Assembly (NCBI RefSeq): GCF_900067135.1
Contig: NZ_FJUR01000001.1
Location: 2,917,501 to 2,981,500 of the forward strand
Direction of reading: 5' to 3'
Source: Rhizobium sp. 9140
Lineage (GTDB): Bacteria > Pseudomonadota > Alphaproteobacteria > Rhizobiales > Rhizobiaceae
DNA length: 64,000 bases
How positions within the stretch are numbered: position 1 is the first letter of the stretch; every line of letters begins with the position of its first letter. The position numbers and the translations under genes were made by a program. Of the stretch, positions 45,339 to 54,942 are shown one piece after another. Under the pieces are notes generated by a model. The model saw only the letters and a list, made by a program, of their open reading frames with translations, did no database searches and had not been told where the DNA came from.

Positions 45339-47276
45339 CTATCCGCGGAATGTCCGGATGACCTCCAGGAACGTCTCGCCGAACCGCTCCTTCTTGCTCT
45401 GCCCGATGCCGGGAACATCCAGCAGATCGTCCGCATCATCAGGCCTCATCTTGGCAAGCGCGATCAACGTCGTATCCGGGAAGACGACATAGGGCGGCAC
45501 GTTCATGCCGCGGGCGATTTCCGCACGCGTCCCCCGGAGCGCCTCGAAGAGTTCAAGATCCGATCCGTCCAGCGCGGCCTTTTCCTTTGCTGCCGGCGAG
45601 CGTGCATGTCTGGCGGCCTTGGCAGATGTCGGGCGGTCCTTGCGGAACCGCACGTCCGTTTCCTTCTTGAAGACCGCCCGCGCTGTCGACTCCAGTTTCA
45701 AGGCGCCGAACGCGGCGTGATCGACGCTGAGGAAGCCGGCGGCCAGCAACTGCCGCAGGATCGACTGCCAGGTCTTCGCCGCAATCTCCTTGCCCGCCCC
45801 GAACACCGGCATATCCGTATGGCCAAACCGCGTCGTCTTCTCGTTCACGGTGCCGGTGAGCACATCGATGACATGACCTGCACCAAAGCGTTCGCCCGTG
45901 CGATAGACGGCGGCCAGCGCTTTGATGGCCGCCTCCGTGCCGTCCCATGTCTCCACCGGATTGAGGCAGGTATCGCAGTTGCCGCAGCCGCCGGCATGCC
46001 GCTCTCCAAAATGCGCGAGGATCGCCTGCCGCCGGCAGGAGGCCGTCTCGCAGATGCCGAGAAGCGACCCGAGCTTGCCCCGCTCGATGCGCTTGATGTC
46101 CTCGGCCGCTCCGCCTTCATCGATCATCTTGCGCCGCTGAATGACGTCGGCCATGCCATAGGCCATCCAGGCCTGAGACGGCTGGCCATCACGCCCGGCG
46201 CGCCCTGTCTCCTGGTAATAGGCCTCGACGGAGCCCGGCAGATCGAGATGCGCCACATAGCGCACATCCGGCTTGTCGATCCCCATGCCGAAGGCGACCG
46301 TCGCCACGAGGCAGAGGTTTTCCTCCTTCAGGAAGGCGTCCTGGTTCGCGTCACGCACGGCGCGATCCATGCCGGCATGGTAGGCGCGCGCCCGGATGCC
46401 CTGCCCATTCAGCCATTCCGCCGTGTCTTCCACCTTCGCACGCGACAGGCAATATACGATGCCGCTCGCCCCCTTGTGCCGCGAGAGGAAACGCAGCAAT
46501 TGCTGGCGCGGCTGGTCGCGTTCGACGATCTCGTAGGCGATGTTCGGCCGGTCAAAACTCGAGCTGAACACACGCGCATCGGACAGTGCCAGCCGCTCGA
46601 TGATATCCCCGCGCGTCTGCGGATCGGCCGTCGCCGTCAGCGCCAGACGCGGCACGCCGGGATAGAGCGTCGCAAGCTGCCCGAGCGTGCGATATTCCGG
46701 CCGGAAATCATGCCCCCATTGCGATACGCAATGCGCCTCGTCGATCGCGAACAGTGCGATCTCCACCCCCGCCACCATCTCGCGAAACCCATCGGTCACG
46801 ATCCGCTCCGGCGTGACGTAGAGCAGATCGAGCGTCCCCTCTCGCACGGAACGTCGCACATCGATGAAGTCTTCGCGGGACAGCGACGAGTTCAGCGCCG
46901 CCGCCCGAACGCCGAGCGCTTTCAAAGCCTCCACCTGGTCGCGCATCAGCGCGATCAAGGGAGACACGACGATCCCGAGCCCCGAGCGGCACAGCGCCGG
47001 CACCTGGAAACAGAGAGACTTACCGGCCCCCGTCGGGAACAGCACCACCGCATCCCCGCCGGAAACCACATGCTCGACCACATCGCCCTGCTGTCCGCGA
47101 AAAACGGAATAGCCGTAGACGGATTTCAACACATCCAGCGGCGCCTTGCCGGTTGCTTGAAATGTGGTCGGCCCGGACTCACGCCGTTGTCTGCCCGATG
47201 GATCGAGAACCGGATCGAAAGGCGGATCGTTACGTGTCGAGAGAGAAGGCACTTGAGAAGATGTCATAAAAGCCAT
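45339..47276 (-). CDS. recQ: ATP-dependent DNA helicase RecQ
   Basis: 645-residue 3'-5' DNA helicase for recombination repair and fork restart. Walker [17 protein letters not shown]-type [19 protein letters not shown], motif [18 protein letters not shown] and [12 protein letters not shown], zinc-binding cysteines (CETASCRRQ...CGNCDTC), winged-helix RQC, and a C-terminal HRDC domain (about 560-640). The start is uncertain: ATG at 47276 or 47267 near the fold, or further up to 47405. A LexA-type box lies upstream, at 47409-47423. The gene sits between dnaG and rpoD on the same strand. Confidence 0.93.
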   Translation of the reverse strand: MAFMTSSQVPSLSTRNDPPFDPVLDPSGRQRRESGPTTFQATGKAPLDVLKSVYGYSVFRGQQGDVVEHVVSGGDAVVLFPTGAGKSLCFQVPALCRSGLGIVVSPLIALMRDQVEALKALGVRAAALNSSLSREDFIDVRRSVREGTLDLLYVTPERIVTDGFREMVAGVEIALFAIDEAHCVSQWGHDFRPEYRTLGQLATLYPGVPRLALTATADPQTRGDIIERLALSDARVFSSSFDRPNIAYEIVERDQPRQQLLRFLSRHKGASGIVYCLSRAKVEDTAEWLNGQGIRARAYHAGMDRAVRDANQDAFLKEENLCLVATVAFGMGIDKPDVRYVAHLDLPGSVEAYYQETGRAGRDGQPSQAWMAYGMADVIQRRKMIDEGGAAEDIKRIERGKLGSLLGICETASCRRQAILAHFGERHAGGCGNCDTCLNPVETWDGTEAAIKALAAVYRTGERFGAGHVIDVLTGTVNEKTTRFGHTDMPVFGAGKEIAAKTWQSILRQLLAAGFLSVDHAAFGALKLESTARAVFKKETDVRFRKDRPTSAKAARHARSPAAKEKAALDGSDLELFEALRGTRAEIARGMNVPPYVVFPDTTLIALAKMRPDDADDLLDVPGIGQSKKERFGETFLEVIRTFRG

Positions 47277-47408
47277 TCTGCACGATTCCACCAGTCTGCG
47301 CGAGGGCGCCGGCTGCCGAACGCCATGAAGACCACAGCAGAGTGCACCTGCTGCCCAGCTGGCGTGACTTAAGAGAATACAGAAAGAGAGACGAAAGAAA
47401 AGCAATTT

Positions 47409-47423
47409 GTTCTTGATTTGTTC
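47409..47423. promoter_or_regulatory. LexA-type SOS box upstream of recQ
   Basis: GTTCTTGATTTGTTC matches GTTC-N7-GTTC, the alphaproteobacterial LexA operator, with both half-sites exact. On the recQ strand (GAAC-N7-GAAC) it lies just upstream of a possible promoter (TTGCTT at 47406-47401 and CTGTAT 17 bases later), 133 bases before the chosen recQ start. This suggests SOS control of recQ. Confidence 0.6.
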
Positions 47424-47552
47424 AGAATATGAATTAGGCTTGACTCATGAACGAAACGCGCCTCTTCGCGCAGACCAGAGCGCATCGCGTGTTGGAAGCC
47501 ATCAACCGGAGCCGGGACAAGGAGCAGCGGAATGACCTCTACAGTCCATCCG

Positions 47553-49604
47553 TCATTTGGCACCCGGCCCTTTGACCCGTCCGGAGAGCACGCCGAATCC
47601 TTCAATAATCGCCTCCTGGTTCTCCAGGCGCTCCACTTCGTTCTGCACCTCTTCCAGATTGCGCAGAACAAGGCTTGCCAGGTCGTCGTCGCCATCTTCC
47701 GTCGCCCGTGCGAGATCGCGCTCCAGCTCGCGACGCTGCCAGAGAAGCGCTTTCGTACGCTTGTGCAGCGCCAGAGCCTGTCGATAACCCTCCAGCGCAT
47801 CGGCAGGGTCGGCCGCCTGCGTGGCGATCCAGAGGCGGGCGAAGCGAACCTGCTGGTCGAGCATGGCAAGCAGCCCGGCAAAACCGGCGGCCTCCAGGTT
47901 TTCGACCAGCATTTCCCGGGTCAGCCGCGGCCCCTTGGCGGCCGCCGCGTTCAGCACCTGCGACCAGAGGCGCTGAAGCTCCTTGCTCTCGTAGTCGATC
48001 ACCGAGATCTCGTCATACTCGGCAAACAGCACGTCGGGATGATTGACGATCGTCAGGGCCAGCACGCTTTCCTTCAGCGGGGGCAGCGACTGCACGCCGG
48101 AGACGATCGAGGACCGCGCCAGCCGGTCGGATACGCCCGAAAGACTGCGCATCGGCGCCGATTCCTTGCCGAAACCGACGCGACCGCCGGATCGGCCACC
48201 GCCTTGCCCACCGCTCCTTTGTCCGCCACCGGACAGGAAGCCGCTCGTCCCTCCGCCGCGCCCATGGTTTCCGCCCTGAAAGGCGCCGCCTTGAAAGCCG
48301 GAGCGCTGCGGCCCACGCAGATAGGTATTGAGCCGGTCGCGCATCGCCTGCCCGTAGTGCCGGCGAACGCTCTCGTCGCCGATCACGCCGACGACCTGCT
48401 TCAGCTTCGCCTCGAGCTCCGCCCGCCTTTCCGGCGTCTCGAAGCTTCCCGACTGAATCTCCCGGGTCCAGACCATTTCGGAAAGGGATCGCGCCGCCAC
48501 CAGGACGCGGTCAAACGGCGCACGCCCCTCTTCCCGCACGAGATCGTCGGGGTCCTTGCCGTCCGGCAGCAGCGCGAACCGCACGGAGCGACCGGGCTTC
48601 AGGTGCGGCAGTGCCAGATCGACGGCGCGATTGGCAGCCCGGATACCGGCGCCGTCACCATCGAAGCAGAGGATCGGCTCCTGCGTCAGCTTCCAGAGAA
48701 GCTCCAGCTGGTTCTCGGTCAGCGCCGTTCCAAGCGGCGCCACCGCGTTCTCGATTCCCGCCTGATGGAGAGCGATGACGTCCATATAGCCTTCGACGGC
48801 GATGATCGTGTCGTTGCCATCCGCGCCCCCCAGCGTCCGGCGGGCGCGGGCAAAATTATAGAGCACGTTGCCCTTGTGAAAGAGCTCGGTCTCGTTGGAA
48901 TTCAGGTATTTTGCCGGCGCATCGGGCGACATGGCCCGCCCGCCGAATGCGATCACCTTCTCACGCGACGACAGGATCGGAAACATGATCCGGTCGCGAA
49001 AACGGTCATAGGATACCGCGATGTCGGGACCGTGCACCACGAGACCGCAGGCCTCGATCTGCTCGCGCGGAATGCCCTTGTTGGCAAGGTGCTCCTTCAA
49101 GGCATTGCGGCTTTCCGGCGCGTAACCGAGCCGGAACGTCTCGATCGTCCGCCCCGTCAGGCCCCGGTCACGCAGATAGGCCCGCGCACGCGCGCCGTTC
49201 GCCGTCTGAAGTTGATCCTGAAAGAATTGCGTCGCCATTTCCATGACGTCCTGCAGGGTCGAACGCTCCCTGTCGCGCTTCTCCGCTTCCACATCCGGCT
49301 GCGGCATCGCAACACCGGCGAGATCGGCGATCTGCTGCACGGCCTCGGGAAAGCTCATCCCGTCGAGTTCGTTCAGAAACCGGAAATGATCGCCGGAAAC
49401 ACCGCAGCCGAAGCAGTGATAGCGCCCCTTCCGATCTTCGCAGTGGAAGCTCGGCGACTTCTCTCCGTGAAAGGGACAGCAGGCCCAATAGTCGCCCTTG
49501 GACGCGTTGGTCTTCTTCCGGTCCCAGGTCACGCGCTTGCCGATCACGTCCGAAATCGGAACGCGATCCTTGATCTCTTCGAGAAAGGTCGGGGAAAAAC
49601 GCAT
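47553..49604 (-). CDS. dnaG: DNA primase DnaG
   Basis: 683-residue primase that makes RNA primers at the replication fork. CHC2 zinc finger with ligands Cys43, His46, Cys64, Cys67; catalytic RNA polymerase/TOPRIM core with Glu271 in AVEGYMDV and DGDGAG at 315-320; C-terminal helicase-binding domain. A glycine-rich, low-complexity linker occupies 431-480, longer than in E. coli DnaG. Start ATG at 49602-49604 (MRFSPTFLEEIKDRV) is the family N-terminus; the frame extends 16 codons more. Follows the YqeY gene by 144 bases. Confidence 0.97.
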   Translation of the reverse strand: MRFSPTFLEEIKDRVPISDVIGKRVTWDRKKTNASKGDYWACCPFHGEKSPSFHCEDRKGRYHCFGCGVSGDHFRFLNELDGMSFPEAVQQIADLAGVAMPQPDVEAEKRDRERSTLQDVMEMATQFFQDQLQTANGARARAYLRDRGLTGRTIETFRLGYAPESRNALKEHLANKGIPREQIEACGLVVHGPDIAVSYDRFRDRIMFPILSSREKVIAFGGRAMSPDAPAKYLNSNETELFHKGNVLYNFARARRTLGGADGNDTIIAVEGYMDVIALHQAGIENAVAPLGTALTENQLELLWKLTQEPILCFDGDGAGIRAANRAVDLALPHLKPGRSVRFALLPDGKDPDDLVREEGRAPFDRVLVAARSLSEMVWTREIQSGSFETPERRAELEAKLKQVVGVIGDESVRRHYGQAMRDRLNTYLRGPQRSGFQGGAFQGGNHGRGGGTSGFLSGGGQRSGGQGGGRSGGRVGFGKESAPMRSLSGVSDRLARSSIVSGVQSLPPLKESVLALTIVNHPDVLFAEYDEISVIDYESKELQRLWSQVLNAAAAKGPRLTREMLVENLEAAGFAGLLAMLDQQVRFARLWIATQAADPADALEGYRQALALHKRTKALLWQRRELERDLARATEDGDDDLASLVLRNLEEVQNEVERLENQEAIIEGFGVLSGRVKGPGAK

Positions 49605-49748
49605 GCGCCCGATATAGTCGCTTGCGCGCCGCACCGCTACAGCGCGCAACATCCCTCACCGCTATCCACAGGCAAGACACTCGCGGGCGGGGAAAACGAA
49701 GCCGGCAGCCGTGTCATCGACCGCCGGACATCGCGCAAACGCGCGACG

Positions 49749-50207
49749 TCAGGCGCCCGACAGAAGGCCCTTCAGCACGCCGGATGCCTTGGCGAAATCC
49801 ATCTGGCCGGCATGCCGCTCCTTCAGGATCGCCATGACCTTGCCCATGTCCTTCGGCCCCGTTGCCTCAGCATCGGCAATCGCGGCCGCAACGACCTCCT
49901 TCACCCGCGCTTCGGAGAACTGCTCCGGCTGGAAGTCGGCGATGATGGCGATTTCCTCGCGCTCATGGGTCGCCAGTTCCGGCCGGCCCGCATCCTCGTA
50001 GACCTTCGCCGATTCTTCGCGCTGCTTGACCATTTTCGCAAGGATCTGCAGCAGTTCGTCATCGGTCGTTTCCGGCTTGCCGACGCCGCGATTGGCGATA
50101 TCGCGGTCCTTCAGCGCGGCCTGCACCAGTCGCAGCGTGGAAACCCGGCGGGCATCCTTGGCTTTCATGGCCGTCTTCAGGGCATCGTTGATCGTGTCGC
50201 GCAGCAT
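49749..50207 (-). CDS. GatB/YqeY domain-containing protein
   Basis: 152-residue helical protein of the YqeY family, homologous to the C-terminal tRNA-binding tail of the amidotransferase subunit GatB: LRDTINDALKTAMKAKDARRVSTLRLVQAALKDRDI, IADFQPEQFSEARVKEVVAAAI, GPKDMGKVMAILKERHAGQMDFAKASGVLKGLL. Exact role unknown; a link to tRNA is inferred from GatB. Ribosome site GAGGGAGA. It is divergent from carA and upstream of dnaG, a conserved order in rhizobia. Confidence 0.93.
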   Translation of the reverse strand: MLRDTINDALKTAMKAKDARRVSTLRLVQAALKDRDIANRGVGKPETTDDELLQILAKMVKQREESAKVYEDAGRPELATHEREEIAIIADFQPEQFSEARVKEVVAAAIADAEATGPKDMGKVMAILKERHAGQMDFAKASGVLKGLLSGA

Positions 50208-50519
50208 GGGTATCTCCCTCGTCTCTTGTGGGTGTGTCGTCCTGGCGGCCCTCATAGACCATCGGCAAGGCCGCAACAAACAGCTTCGTCATCAAATGGG
50301 ATGGCCGGCGACCTGTTGCGAGCGGCGCTGCGCGGGACCGCATTATTCAGCGGATTTCCATTGGCAGTGGTTGACCGCGCGCAACCGCGCGCTTATGTCG
50401 GGGACCTGCACCAAGAGAGACCCGAATTGCGACCCGCGCCCGCATGCGCCGGGCGGCACCGGGTGCTGAGAAGCTTGGCGACCCGGTGGCCCGATCTTCC
50501 GCCGCCTCGCCGCAACGGG
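50208..50519. other. Divergent control region YqeY/carA with carA leader
   Basis: 312 bases without a gene. The right third contains the candidate carA promoter (50371-50399) and a GC-rich leader of about 115 bases (CACCGGGTG at 50458-50466 and similar short palindromes), long enough for RNA-level control. No known riboswitch fold is recognised. Confidence 0.45.
50371..50399 (+). promoter_or_regulatory. Candidate sigma-70 promoter of carA
   Basis: TTGACC (50371-50376), exactly 17 bases, then TATGTC (50394-50399). Both hexamers are close to consensus, in the right orientation, about 120 bases before the carA start. The spacer is itself a GCGCGC/GCGCGC palindrome. Confidence 0.55.
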
Positions 50520-51731
50520 ATGACGCCGATGACCGCTCCATGGACCATTGAAACCGCAACCGCCATGCTCGTCCTGGCGGACGGCACCGTGATCGAAGGC
50601 AAGGGCATCGGGGCGACCGGCGCCGTTCCTGCCGAAGTCTGTTTCAACACGGCCCTCACCGGCTACCAGGAAATCCTGACCGACCCGTCCTATCTCGGCC
50701 AGATCGTCACCTTCACCTTCCCCCATATCGGCAATGTCGGTGCCAATGACGAAGACATCGAGGACCTGACGCCGGCTGCCCGCCACGGCGCGGTCGGCGT
50801 CATCTTCAAGGCCGATATCACCAACCCCTCCAACTACCGGGCCGTGCGCCATCTCGACGCCTGGCTGAAGGCCCGCGGGATCGTTGGCATGTGCGGCATC
50901 GACACGCGCGCTCTGACCGCCTGGATCCGTGAGAACGGCGCGCCGAACGCCGTCATCGCCCATGATGCCAATGGGCAGTTCGACATCGACGCGCTAAAGG
51001 CGATGGCGAAGGACTGGAGCGGCCTCGAAGGCCTCGACCTGGCCAAGGTCGCGACCTCCGGTCAGTCCTCTGTCTGGAGCGAAAAGCCCTGGGTCTGGAA
51101 CGAAGGCGCCAGCGAACTGACAGCGGATGCGGCGAAGTACCATGTCGTCTGCATCGACTACGGTGTGAAGCGCAACATCCTGCGCCTCTTCACCGGGCTC
51201 GACTGCAAGGTGACGGTCGTCCCGGCGACGGCGAACAAGGACGATATCCTCGCGCTCAACCCGGATGGCGTCTTCCTCTCGAACGGCCCGGGAGATCCGG
51301 CAGCGACCGGGGAATATGCCGTGCCTGTCATCCGCGAACTGATCGAAACCGACATCCCGGTCTTCGGCATCTGCCTCGGCCATCAGATGCTGGGCCTTGC
51401 GCTCGGCGGCAAGACCGAAAAGATGCACCAGGGCCATCACGGCGCCAACCATCCGGTGAAGGACCATACGACCGGCAAGGTCGAAATCGTCTCGATGAAC
51501 CACGGCTTCGCGGTCGACTCGGCCTCGCTCCCGGCCGGCGTCGAGGAGACCCACGTCTCCTTGTTCGATGGTACCAATTGCGGCCTGCGCCTCTCCGGTA
51601 AGCCGGTCTTCTCCGTCCAGCATCACCCGGAAGCCTTTCCCGGCCCGCAGGACAGCCACTACCTCTTCCGCCGTTTCGTCAACCTGCTGCGCGAGAAGAA
51701 GGGCGAGGTCGCTCTGGCGGAACGCGCCTGA
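50520..51731 (+). CDS. carA: Carbamoyl-phosphate synthase small chain CarA
   Basis: 403-residue glutaminase subunit that delivers ammonia to CarB for arginine and pyrimidine synthesis. Class I amidotransferase triad: Cys285 in FGICLGHQM, His369 and Glu371 in QHHPEAFPGP. N-terminal CarA domain with LADGTVIEGKGIGATG and FNTALTGYQEILTDPSY. Start ATG at 50520, with the ATG at 50529 as an alternative; the frame is open far upstream only because of antisense overlap with dnaG. carB lies 6.4 kb away, so carAB is split. Confidence 0.97.
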   Translation: MTPMTAPWTIETATAMLVLADGTVIEGKGIGATGAVPAEVCFNTALTGYQEILTDPSYLGQIVTFTFPHIGNVGANDEDIEDLTPAARHGAVGVIFKADITNPSNYRAVRHLDAWLKARGIVGMCGIDTRALTAWIRENGAPNAVIAHDANGQFDIDALKAMAKDWSGLEGLDLAKVATSGQSSVWSEKPWVWNEGASELTADAAKYHVVCIDYGVKRNILRLFTGLDCKVTVVPATANKDDILALNPDGVFLSNGPGDPAATGEYAVPVIRELIETDIPVFGICLGHQMLGLALGGKTEKMHQGHHGANHPVKDHTTGKVEIVSMNHGFAVDSASLPAGVEETHVSLFDGTNCGLRLSGKPVFSVQHHPEAFPGPQDSHYLFRRFVNLLREKKGEVALAERA

Positions 51732-51928
51732 TGGGCTGACGCAGGCTGAGCCGCCGGATCACCGCCGGTCAGCTTGCCAGCAGCCGGCTTCGAGAACGGG
51801 ACCTCGGCGCGGATCGATGCCGCAGTTGACGGTCCGCGCCTGCCCGATGCGCGCCGGCGTTATCCCCACCGTCTGAGATGAAGTCCTGTCGGAACCCGCC
51901 CGAACCTGCGAGGCAGGCCCGAACTCTC

Positions 51929-53326
51929 CTAGGCCGGTTCGCTCAATTTGCGAACAATGCGGAAGAACCGCGCGTTCAGCAGCACGGCTGCGGCAAGCAG
52001 GCCGAGCGAGAAGCCGTACCAGACGCCCTGCCCGCCGAAGCCAAGCGGAAAGGCGAAGATCCAGGCGGAAAAGAAGCCGATCGGCCAGTAGGAGATCAGC
52101 GCCAGCACCATCGGCACCGTCGTATCCTTCAATCCGCGAAGCATGCCGGCGGCAATGGCCTGCAGGCCATCGACGAGCTGGAAGGCGCCAGCAATGACGA
52201 TCAGCGGGCCGGCATAGGCCAGCACAAGCGCTGCATCCGTCCGGGTGGTGTCGAGATAGAGTGCGGCGAGTGCGTAAGGTATGACGGCAAACAGCGTCGA
52301 GCCGAGGGCGGCACAGATGATGCCGAGCGCGAGTGCCGAGATGCCGGCTTTTCGCACACCTTCCATGTCGCCGCGGCCATAGGCAAGCCCGACGCGAACG
52401 GTCGCAGCCTGGGCAAGTCCGAGCGGAATCATGAAGGCGATGGAGGCAAATTGCAGGGCGATGCCGTGGGCGGCCAGTTCCACGGTGCCGATCGTGCCCA
52501 TGAGCAGCGACGCAACAGTGAAGAGGCTGACTTCGGCGAGAATCGTTAGGGCGATCGGCAGGCCCAGCAGCACGACTTCCTTCAGCGCATGCCAGTCCGG
52601 ATTCCAGAACCGTACGAAGAGTTCGAAGCCGCGCAGTTCCGCGTGTCGCTGGATGTAGACGATGGCGAGCACGAGGCCGAGGATGGCGACCGCCAGTGCC
52701 GCCCAGGCCGCTCCGACCATGCCGAGCGCCGGAAAGCCGAAATGGCCATAGATCAGCAGGTAGCAGAAGCCGGCATTGAGAACGAGCGTGATCAGGGTGA
52801 TGTAGAGAATGATCCCCGCGCGCTCCAGTCCGCTGAGGAAGGCGCGCAACACCATGAAGACCAGGCTCGGAAAGACAGCCCATTGTGCGACATGCAGATA
52901 GCCGGCGGCCTTCGCGGCCACCTCCGGCTGCTGTCCGGCAAAGAGCAGGATCGGCTCGGCTGCCCACAGGATCGGTGCGGTGAGGACGCCATAGATCAGC
53001 ACCGCCCACATGCCCATGCGAACGGAACGCCGCGTCGAGACGACGTCACCACGCCCCACAGCCTGCGCCACCATCGGCACGACCGCGTTGGAAAAGCCGG
53101 ATCCGAACACGAAAATGGTGAAGAACATCTGCGTCGCGAGGATGATGGAGGCAAGTTCCGTCGCACCCAGCTTTCCCACCATCACGACATCCGTGGTGTT
53201 GATGGCCAGCTGCGCGATCTGCGCGGCCACGAAAGGCACGCCGAGAATGACGCTTCCACGGAAATGTGCAGCCCAGGAATTGTCCCCACGGATATCCCCC
53301 GCAGCGGGGTGCGTTGACGTCAGCAT
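51929..53326 (-). CDS. MATE family multidrug efflux transporter
   Basis: 465-residue membrane protein with twelve predicted helices in two related halves, NorM/DinF-type: LGVPFVAAQIAQLAINTTDVVMVGKLGATELASI near the N-terminus and the matching LLGLPIALTILAEVSLFTVASLLMGTIGTVELAAHGIALQ in the second half. Exports cationic drugs or metabolites using a Na+ or H+ gradient. Substrate unknown. Frame open 14 codons more upstream; ATG at 53324-53326 preferred. Confidence 0.92.
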   Translation of the reverse strand: MLTSTHPAAGDIRGDNSWAAHFRGSVILGVPFVAAQIAQLAINTTDVVMVGKLGATELASIILATQMFFTIFVFGSGFSNAVVPMVAQAVGRGDVVSTRRSVRMGMWAVLIYGVLTAPILWAAEPILLFAGQQPEVAAKAAGYLHVAQWAVFPSLVFMVLRAFLSGLERAGIILYITLITLVLNAGFCYLLIYGHFGFPALGMVGAAWAALAVAILGLVLAIVYIQRHAELRGFELFVRFWNPDWHALKEVVLLGLPIALTILAEVSLFTVASLLMGTIGTVELAAHGIALQFASIAFMIPLGLAQAATVRVGLAYGRGDMEGVRKAGISALALGIICAALGSTLFAVIPYALAALYLDTTRTDAALVLAYAGPLIVIAGAFQLVDGLQAIAAGMLRGLKDTTVPMVLALISYWPIGFFSAWIFAFPLGFGGQGVWYGFSLGLLAAAVLLNARFFRIVRKLSEPA

Positions 53327-53479
53327 AATCGAGAAGCCTCTGGTCCGTCGCGGCCGGAATGGGCTCACGCGACGTGTCGCTCATAGCGCGAATGGCTGCA
53401 AACCTCCAGCAAAAGGCAGGTCATGCTAACAATTTCATCGAAACATCACACGGATTGATCGTTTTCGAAGCAGTTCCGG

Positions 53480-54721
53480 TCAGATCCGCGGAAGTTCGTC
53501 CGAGGCCCCGTTCGGTCTCAGGCGCGTCACGTAGAGGAAAACGGCGGCGGCGATGAGGACGGCGGAGAGGATGTAGGGTGCACCGGCAAAGGTCACCGGC
53601 GCATCCGGCGCCGTGAACCGGCTGAAGAGATGCGCGAAGACCAGCGGCCCGAGGATGGTCGTGAAGGAAGAGATGCTGGAAAGCGCGCCCTGCAGTTCAC
53701 CCTGCGCGGAAGGCGGTACTTTGGCAGCCGCGATCGAGCGCAGCGGCGGATCGGCAAGCGCCTCCAGGCACGTGGACGCGATCACGGCATAGACCATCCA
53801 GCCTTGAAAGGCGAAGGCATAGCCGAAAAGCCCGACGCAGCAGAAGGCCAAGCCGACCGCGCCGGCGCGCCATTCGCCGAGCACGGGAATGACGCGCGGC
53901 AGGATGAACGCCATCACGATTGCGCTGCAGATCCCGAAGACGCCGAGCGACAGACCGATCTGCCCCTCGCTCCAGCCATAGCGATAGGTGGCGACGAAGG
54001 ACCAGACCGCAGGATAGACCGCATGGGCCTGCCAATAGAGGAAGAACACCAGCAGGACCCAGCCGATACCGGGATAGTTGCGCATCTGGCGAAGCGCGCC
54101 GAGCGGATTGGCCCGCCGCCACTCGAACCGCCGGCGATGCTTGCGCTCCAGAGTCTCCGGCAGCAGGAAGAAGGCGATAACGAAGTTGACGAAGGAGAGC
54201 AGCGCCGCGCCGTAGAACGGCACGCGTGGGCCAAACTCTCCGAGGGCGCCACCGATGACTGGCCCCAGGGCAAAGCCTGTACCGAAGGCGATGCCGATCA
54301 GGCCGAAATTCTTGGCGCGATTGCTGTCGTCGGAAACGTCGGCAATAAAAGCGGACGCGGTGGAAAAGCTGGCACCGGAAATGCCGGCGAGGATGCGCCC
54401 GACGAACAGCATGCCGAAGCTGGTGGCCAGCGCGCAGATCAGATTGTCGATGGCGAATGTCAGTACCGATGCGAGAAGCACGGGGCGGCGTCCGAACCTG
54501 TCGGAAAGATTGCCGATCAGCGGGGCAAACAGAAACTGCATGCCGGAATAGACGAGCAAGAGCCATCCGCCGTCGATGGCCGTGCCGCTGACCGTATCTC
54601 CCGTCAGTTCCGCAAGGAAGGCCGGCAGCACCGGCATGATGATCGCGATGCCGATGACGTCGAGGAAGAGAATCATGAAGACGAGAAAAAGCCCCCGTCT
54701 CGCAGCAGCCGGATCGATCAT
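53480..54721 (-). CDS. MFS transporter, TetA-like
   Basis: 413-residue transporter with twelve helices. The N-half has the tetracycline-exporter words [37 protein letters not shown] (motif A) and [23 protein letters not shown] (motif C-like). TetA(B)-like MFS exporters in rhizobial chromosomes often carry other compounds, so resistance is not claimed. GGGAGG 6 bases before the ATG at 54719-54721 fixes the start, although the frame continues upstream. Confidence 0.9.
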   Translation of the reverse strand: MIDPAAARRGLFLVFMILFLDVIGIAIIMPVLPAFLAELTGDTVSGTAIDGGWLLLVYSGMQFLFAPLIGNLSDRFGRRPVLLASVLTFAIDNLICALATSFGMLFVGRILAGISGASFSTASAFIADVSDDSNRAKNFGLIGIAFGTGFALGPVIGGALGEFGPRVPFYGAALLSFVNFVIAFFLLPETLERKHRRRFEWRRANPLGALRQMRNYPGIGWVLLVFFLYWQAHAVYPAVWSFVATYRYGWSEGQIGLSLGVFGICSAIVMAFILPRVIPVLGEWRAGAVGLAFCCVGLFGYAFAFQGWMVYAVIASTCLEALADPPLRSIAAAKVPPSAQGELQGALSSISSFTTILGPLVFAHLFSRFTAPDAPVTFAGAPYILSAVLIAAAVFLYVTRLRPNGASDELPRI

Positions 54722-54942
54722 GCCAAACCTCCCCACTCCCGCACCGCGCGTCTGAAAACGCGAGGCCTTGCCGCCAACCGTCCAACTCCGGCGGGCTCGG
54801 TCTGCTTCTTGCTCCTGTAAAGGCAAGCGGGAGGTGAGGCAACGACCATTGTCGACGCAATCCTCACCTCTCGTGCCGGCGGGGGAAAGAGAAGATAACC
54901 AGGCCCGTGAGACGGCCGGGTCATCCAGCAACGATATACGTA

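Noticed and set aside
45332..45346. GCGGATA-C-TATCCGC dyad over the recQ stop codon as a terminator
   Set aside because: A one-base centre cannot form a stable hairpin loop and no T-run follows; could only be a protein site and is inside the coding end.
47446..47574. 42-codon frame (ATG at 47446) to the right of the LexA box
   Set aside because: Overlaps the end of dnaG antisense, no ribosome site and no family similarity; the LexA box is better assigned to recQ.
47532..50519. Open frame running from inside the dnaG region into carA, as if CarA had a 1000-residue N-terminal extension
   Set aside because: The upstream part is antisense to dnaG and YqeY and shows no protein features; carA has its own promoter-like sequence and family start at 50520.
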